From Paratrimastix pyriformis (taxonomy: Eukaryota > Preaxostyla > Paratrimastigidae), in assembly GCA_027972325.1 (NCBI GenBank), contig JAPMOS010000008.1, forward strand, positions 552,001 through 616,000: DNA of 64,000 bases, in the 5' to 3' direction. Shown piece by piece: positions 59,701 through 64,000 of the stretch; positions within the stretch are counted from its first letter, which is position 1, and each line of letters opens with the position of its first letter. The notes beneath the pieces were generated by a model. That model did no database searches. It was not told the origin of the DNA and was given only the letters and a program-made list of their open reading frames with translations. The position numbers and the translations under genes are program-made.

Positions 59701-61668
59701 CGCGACCGCTACCAGGGCCGCGGTCCGCAGCCCCCCCCCCCCCCCCCCCCCCCCCCGCCTGATCTGGCTGGGCAGCTGCAGCTGGGGTCCACGCTCCCTG
59801 GCGTCTGAACGCAGGCTGCCCGCACCACCGCCCTCATCCGCGTTCCCCATCTCCAACCGCATGGGGGCGCAGGGCGGCCGCTGTGGGTGAGCCACTTCGA
59901 GGGCGAGGGCGCCTTCACCCAGAAGCACAACCTGGCCGCCACCTGCGCCGCCTGCTCCGGTCGGCCGCCCCCGCCTTCGCCGCCCCCCCAGCTGGGCAGT
60001 GCGGGTCTCCCTCGCAACCTGCACCCGGCATGACCCGCCCGCGTCCCTCACGAGGCCCCGACCCCTCTCTTCCATGGGCGGCTGGCGGGCTGGGCGCAGG
60101 GGGCTGGTGCCCGCCGGCGATGAACTTGGATCCGATGCACCCGGGCTGCCTCGCCGAGACGGCCCGCTTCGTGGAGGAGTGGCGCCGCCTGCTGCTCCTC
60201 GTCCGCCGGCCCCCTCCGCAATCCCGGTTCCTGCAGCCCCCATGCCCTCTCTTCCTCTCCGGTCCTTACTCCGGCCGGGTTTGGTGTGGTGCCGCTCCGG
60301 TGGGCCAGGCCGGGCCCGAGCGGTGGCAGGGCCCCTTTGCGGACCCGGCCCAGGGGCTGGGGCGGCTGTGGCTGGCCAAGCCCTGGCAGGCGACCCGGGC
60401 CCTGGGCATCGTGGCCACGGCGGGCTGGCTGGAGGCCCTGCGGCTGTGCCGCGAGAACCCGGCCCCGCCCCGGGTGGTGAGCCGCTACCTGGAGCAGCCC
60501 GTGCTGCTGCCCCGGCTGGCCCCGGGCTACACCGAGTCGGGGCCCCGGGAGGGGCTGCCCGTGCTCAAGTTCGACCTGCGCTTCATCGTCTGCCTGCACG
60601 CGCTGCACCCGCGGCCGCGCGTCTCGGTGTACCGGCAGTTCTGGAGCCGGCTGGCCAACAACCCCTTCGCATGCACCGACCTGGACCAGTACGAGACCCA
60701 CTTCACCGTCATGAACTACGACCCGGCCGAGAGCCACCGGCCCACGCCCCGCCAGTGGCAGCAGCTGCACGACCACCAGTTCGTGGCCCTCTTCGACCAC
60801 ATCCAGCGCCAGGTCCGCCGCCGCCCCCCCGCCGCCACACGCACGCCCACAACAACAACGCTGCCCGCAACACGCTCATCCGTACACACACACACGCACA
60901 ACAGCAAGCGGAGGTCCTCGAGGGGCAGCCGAGCACCCCGGCCGCCTCCACGGCGACGGCCACCTGCACCGCCGCCTCGGCCGCCTCGGCTGGCAGCGCC
61001 CCCATCGACCTGGACATCACCGGCAACTCGTGGCAGGCCGTCCGCCAGAAGGTCCGCCAGGCCGCAGGCCATCCCAACCGCCCCTGCCGCACTGACCAGC
61101 AGGGCCGCACACAGCCACGGGGCCACGCATCCCCCTGCACATCCATGCCCATGTCCAGCCCATGCCCACCACTCTCCGTCATGCCGCCGCCCACCCGATG
61201 CGATGCCCGGCGCAGATCCACGCCATGTTCCTGGCGATCTTCGAGGCCGCCGCGGCGCGCATCCCGGCCGGCCCGAGCTCGGCCCTCTCGCGAGGCATGT
61301 ACGGCATCGACGTCATGCTGGCCCGCTCGGTGGTCCCCCAGCCGGCCGGCCCCGGGGCGCCCGCCTGCCGCGTGTCCATCGACCCGGTCCTCCTCGAGGT
61401 CAACTTCGGTTCGCACTCTCGCCCCGCCTGCCTCGAGCCGCCCGCCCGCGCCGCACCATCGTCTCACCGGGATGTGTTCGCGGGGGCTGGGTGGTCGGGT
61501 GGTTTGGTGGGTGGTCGGATGTTGGTCGCTCGGCCAGGCCCCGACTGCCAGCGGGCCTGCAGGCAGAGCCCCAACAACTGCTTCTACAACGACATCTTCG
61601 AGGGCCTCTTCGGCGACCAGGAGGCCGCCGCGGCTGCCACCCAGGGACGCCTCATCCCCCTCTGGTGA
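54941..61668 (+). CDS. Tubulin-tyrosine ligase-like protein 12 (TTLL12) with inserted leucine-rich repeats
   Basis: TTLL12 family. N-terminal motif AEFTVFLRSHQEQLEAIQLP then PLWHPLYRKLRAELFDA; SET-like part with QVFLVDHSWTTTAGYALAQ and LRKVPGLLERVRLLTGLD. An acidic linker (56410-56560) and LRRs follow (FVRQINLDGRHLATL, LVSLSLRENQLADFDELRG, LRALWLNDNP, LITLDLSGRGVAHLKEALF-like). The main family body resumes with YGAFWRFAQSYRL, WFLPDPVGCRIAHTEGPA, MAPFFDVQK and VVWPIATIEPGQ. The TTL domain shows KFDLRFIVCLHAL, YETHFTVMNYDP, SRYLEQPVLLPRL, GMYGIDVMLARSV and VLLEVNFGPDCQRACRQSP; stop TGA 61668. Plant TTLL12 proteins are also known with LRRs. Animal TTLL12 is thought not to be an active ligase. 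The start is not fixed: GTG at 54931 is the only frame-start-like codon, so upstream exons are needed. Confidence 0.87.
55432..55484 (+). repeat. Left copy of a ~53-base direct repeat within a TTLL12 intron
   Basis: Begins CTGGTTTTTGTTTTATTTTC and ends TACACGACACACA. It is preceded by a C-run and an (AC)n run (55400-55431). The same sequence recurs at 56090. Confidence 0.95.
55485..56089. other. ~600-base segment bracketed by the direct repeat
   Basis: Intronic segment with several short inverted repeats (for example CCCGAATTTCGGG near 55600 and CCCGAAGCTTTTCGGG near 55746) and a composition unlike the C-rich introns. No ORF with family resemblance is seen. It could be an inserted element, a retained duplication or a structured RNA. 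Confidence 0.5.
56090..56142 (+). repeat. Right copy of the ~53-base direct repeat
   Basis: Matches 55432-55484 base for base as far as I can read, and is followed by another (AC)n run (56141-56164). Confidence 0.95.
56238..56312 (+). repeat. 17-base tandem repeat TCGTTTATGTGTGCCCC
   Basis: About 4.5 copies with one deletion and one substitution, in the same TTLL12 intron just before its acceptor near 56360. Confidence 0.95.
58741..58820 (+). repeat. 8-base tandem repeat CATGTCCC/ATGTCCCC
   Basis: About nine copies in a TTLL12 intron. Confidence 0.9.
58914..58965 (+). repeat. Tandem CAGCCGCC repeat
   Basis: About six copies of an 8-base unit in a TTLL12 intron. Confidence 0.85.
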
Positions 61669-61706
61669 GGTGGTTTGGGAGGCGGCAGTCGCTGGGGTCG
61701 ATCGGT

Positions 61707-62540
61707 TTAGAAAACATGCGGATTCGCAGCAGGGACCACAGAAGGCGTCTCCTCCTCGACGAAGTGCATCCCGTGGTGGGCCACCACCCGCCAGCCGGGG
61801 CGGCCGGACCCTCGGGGGGCATCCGTCCGGGTGGCCTCGAAGAAGGCGCAGTAGTCCAGCCCCGTCATCCTCCGGCACAGCCCCGCATCGGCCTGGTCAA
61901 GCAGCGTCTCCACACCGTATCCGTGGGTCACCAGAATGGCCACTGCAGGCCCAGTTTGGGGAGCGATGATGATATCAGACGGGGAGAGAGGGAGAGGGGA
62001 GACATCGACCATCACAGTTCGCAGGCTCATCGCGCTCGCAGACGCCGTGCCACACCGAAGCGTACCGTTCCGCGGCTTTGTCCCACTGAGGTCGACCCGG
62101 GTCGGTGGTCAGTCAAGTCCCGGGGGAGGACAGACCTTCTCTGGATAGGCAGGTTTCGTGTGGAGCCGGGATAAGTCAAAATCGCAGCCGGGAAACTTAC
62201 TTTGGAAGTAACTCTCCGTGAAAATGTCCCTAAACGATGGGACAAGCGAGGGCGCAAGAACCTCTGAGAGCCCCGGCAAAACAACAATTCTGGGATTACG
62301 TTCCGGGAAAAGAGTGCGTGATACCAATTTGCACGTCTCCAGGCACCTCTGAAAGGGACTTGAATAAAACACCACGCGGTTTGGGTCAAAGGGACCACGA
62401 AAAAGTTTGGCGGCTTCCGATGGATAGAGATCATTCGGAACCAGCGGCGGGTCCCACCAGAGCTCGCCGGTTGCTCGCTTCCACTCCCCTCCGTCACTTT
62501 CATCCATCCGAAAACCATGACGGATGACAATCACTCTCAT
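61707..62540 (-). CDS. Histidine phosphatase (phosphoglycerate mutase-like superfamily)
   Basis: Phosphatase that uses a phosphohistidine. MRVIVIRHG at the N-terminus holds the RHG catalytic motif; VFYSSPFQRCLETCKLVSRT has the typical second Arg after SSPxxR; ILVTHGYGVETLL carries the second catalytic His. The ATG at 62540 sits directly before the RHG strand; an upstream frame extension is Arg-rich and unlikely. Two introns (donors GTCTGT and GTCGAT) join PAYPEK to WDKAAERYASVWHG and then NCD to VAILVTHG. Stop TAA at 61707. The protein is about 230 residues and resembles fungal/protist cytosolic phosphatases and the UBASH3 phosphatase domain; substrate unknown. It is convergent with TTLL12, 38 bases stop to stop. 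Confidence 0.85.
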
Positions 62541-62672
62541 TGGTTCGTGATGGTGAAGAACACTGCGCCGGGTCGGAGCCGCGCCCCGTCTCAAACGATG
62601 CCGACGGAAGAAGAGAAAATACGCACAAAACCCAAAAATCTCAAATAAATGCGCTCGCAAACACCCGCAGGG
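62541..62672. other. Short intergenic region
   Basis: About 130 bases between the histidine phosphatase ATG and the stop of Tmc-hemerythrin copy 3, both minus strand. It must serve as promoter for one and 3' UTR for the other. Confidence 0.4.
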
Positions 62673-63036
62673 CTACGGCGCAATCGCGGCCGCTGCGTCT
62701 CTGCGGGCCAGAAATTGACCAAATTCTCGATCGGCTCTGATCACATGTCCGGTGAGCCACGACTGGACGAGGGACTGGACCATGACCCCGTCATCGGTCG
62801 CCTCGTGCGCCATGGCCTCCATGGCCTGCTTCAGCTACGAGCCGAAAAGCAAAATCCGCCAGGGTCAGGTCAGCAGCAGAAGGAGGGCGCGGACCCCGGC
62901 CAGGGTGGCGAAATGCTCGTGCCGATGGGCGCGGCGGCGGGGGAAGCTATGCTCGCGCATGAGGCGCTCCTCGGCCGCGAAGGTGGCCGTGAAGGACTCC
63001 CACAGCTGCCCCAGCAGGGCCGGGATGCCCTGCGCG

Positions 63037-63083
<47 letters not shown>

Positions 63084-64000
63084 CCGAGATTGCATGGGCC
63101 TGGCATGGGCCTGGCATGGGCAGGGCAGGGCAGGGCAGGGCAGGGCAGGGCAGGGCAGGGCAGGGCAGGGCAGGGCGTCTGACCTCGCGCTCCTCGTCGG
63201 TCGCGAGGGCCTCCATCAGGCGGCCCGCCAGCTCCACCAGGGCCCGATGGTTGGCGTCCATCAGCGGTTGCCCCGTCTGGTAGGCCGGCCGCCACTCCAC
63301 GATTTGCGCTGCGGGGTGCAGACCAACCAATACAGGGGGTACGTCAAGATCGAAACAGAGGGGTCGAAGAGGCGGGGCGGGGGGTGTCTGCCAAGACCGA
63401 GAGCGCGTCCAGAGGAGCAGAGACGGAGAGGTCGAAGAGACGGAGAGGTGTGGGGCGGGGGTGGCGGTGGGGCACCGGGGCGGCGAGCGGACCGAGCGGC
63501 CCCAGCTGGTCGCTCTCGGGGAAGAGCTCGAGCATCTTGAAGGTCTTGTGGGCCTCGGCCCAGAGGAGCGGCTTGGTGGGCAGCAGCACGACCACGAAGG
63601 AGAACAGCAGCGCCACTATGTCCACCGAGAGCCACCTGCAGATGCTCCAGCCGCCACAGAAAGGGGGTGCGGGGTGTGGGGACAGGGCGTGAACGGGCTT
63701 GCGTGACGAGGAGCCGGGGGGCCGAGGCTGCCGGGGAGGAGGGAGGTGGGCCGCGGACCCGATCAGCATGATCATGGCGTTGCCCCGGTCGACCCGCGAT
63801 TGGCTGCGCAAACAAGCAAAGCCACGAGTGCAGCGAGTGCGGTCAGGACAGGACAGCCAGAGAGGGATCAATGTCGGTGCGCACTCGCGCGCTCAGGTCA
63901 TCAGACATCCCATCTGCACACCCTCCACGGGGGGGGGGGGGGGGGGGTGCCCACATCCCCAAAGGGCCCAAGGCGCCGGCAGACTCGAGGAAGCTGTCGG
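62673..64000 (-). CDS. TmcB-like membrane protein with hemerythrin domain (copy 3), 3' part only
   Basis: Third paralogue, inverted relative to the others and cut by the right edge. Reading 5' to 3' on the minus strand: DSFLES at the edge with a GTCTGC donor, as in copies 1 and 2; a helix fragment RGNAMIMLIGSA; WLSVDIVALLFSFVVVLLPT then [20 protein letters not shown]; then hemerythrin exons VEWRPAYQTGQPLMDANHRA, ATFAAEERLMREHSFP, HRHEHFATLAG and SWLTGHVIRADREFGQFLA, stop TAG at 62673-62675. The His of the HFxxEE motif is Thr (codon 62982-62984 region), as it is missing in copy 1. A 40-base C-run (sense) lies in one intron at 63039-63078. Confidence 0.85.
63039..63078 (-). repeat. 40-base homopolymer, longest in the window
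   Basis: G on the plus strand, C on the sense strand of copy 3, directly followed on the plus side by an 11-base and a (GCAGG)n tandem repeat (63117-63176). Confidence 0.95.
63117..63176 (+). repeat. Pentamer repeat (GCAGG)n
   Basis: About 12 copies in the same intron of copy 3. Confidence 0.95.

Overview
This is a nuclear eukaryotic window: GC-rich, gene-dense and intron-rich, from a unicellular protist. Nineteen protein-coding genes or gene parts fill almost all of it, many separated by only 40-250 bases and often head-to-head or tail-to-tail. Nearly every gene has short introns whose 5' splice sites read GT-pyrimidine-pyrimidine-G-pyrimidine (mostly GTCCGC, GTCTGC or GTCTGT) instead of GTAAGT. 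Many introns carry long C homopolymers on the sense strand or short-period minisatellites. TmcB-like (tiny macrocysts) proteins, hemerythrin domains and this intron style together suggest a free-living anaerobic or microaerophilic flagellate or amoeba. Paratrimastix (Preaxostyla) is my best guess from memory; Mastigamoeba-like amoebae are an alternative. This is inference, not a database result.

Layout, left to right. 1-1.7 kb: a nucleoside (uridine) phosphorylase gene running off the left edge, and a divergent RING-CH membrane E3 ligase. 1.8-10.4 kb, minus: a large USP47-like deubiquitinase. 10.6-12.1 kb: an F-box/LRR protein, convergent with a divergent uracil-DNA glycosylase (12.2-13.7 kb, minus). 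14.1-14.9 kb, minus: the ribosome biogenesis methyltransferase EMG1/Nep1. 15.1-17.6 kb: a proline-rich coiled-coil protein with a His-rich and SR-like tail. 17.7-21.7 kb: lysosomal alpha-N-acetylglucosaminidase. 21.9-26.5 kb: an mRNA cap guanine-N7 methyltransferase that appears fused to an F-box/LRR/RGG protein. 26.7-28.3 kb, minus: beta-tubulin. 28.8-31.4 kb: an APC5-like protein.

31.4-52 kb: two tandem paralogues of a very large TmcB-like polytopic membrane protein ending in a hemerythrin domain, with a type I surface protein gene between them. 52.5-61.7 kb: an unidentified coding region running into a TTLL12-like gene with inserted leucine-rich repeats. 61.7-62.5 kb, minus: a histidine phosphatase. 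62.7 kb to the right edge, minus: the 3' part of a third Tmc-hemerythrin paralogue.

Several genes belong to ubiquitin biology (RING-CH, USP47, F-box/LRR, F-box fusion, APC5-like), but nothing indicates co-regulation. The most interesting content is the Tmc-hemerythrin family (candidate oxygen- or redox-responsive membrane receptors), the cap-methyltransferase/F-box fusion, the altered 5' splice-site consensus, the sense-strand C-runs of introns, and an AT-rich-to-GC-rich 5' to 3' gradient inside genes.
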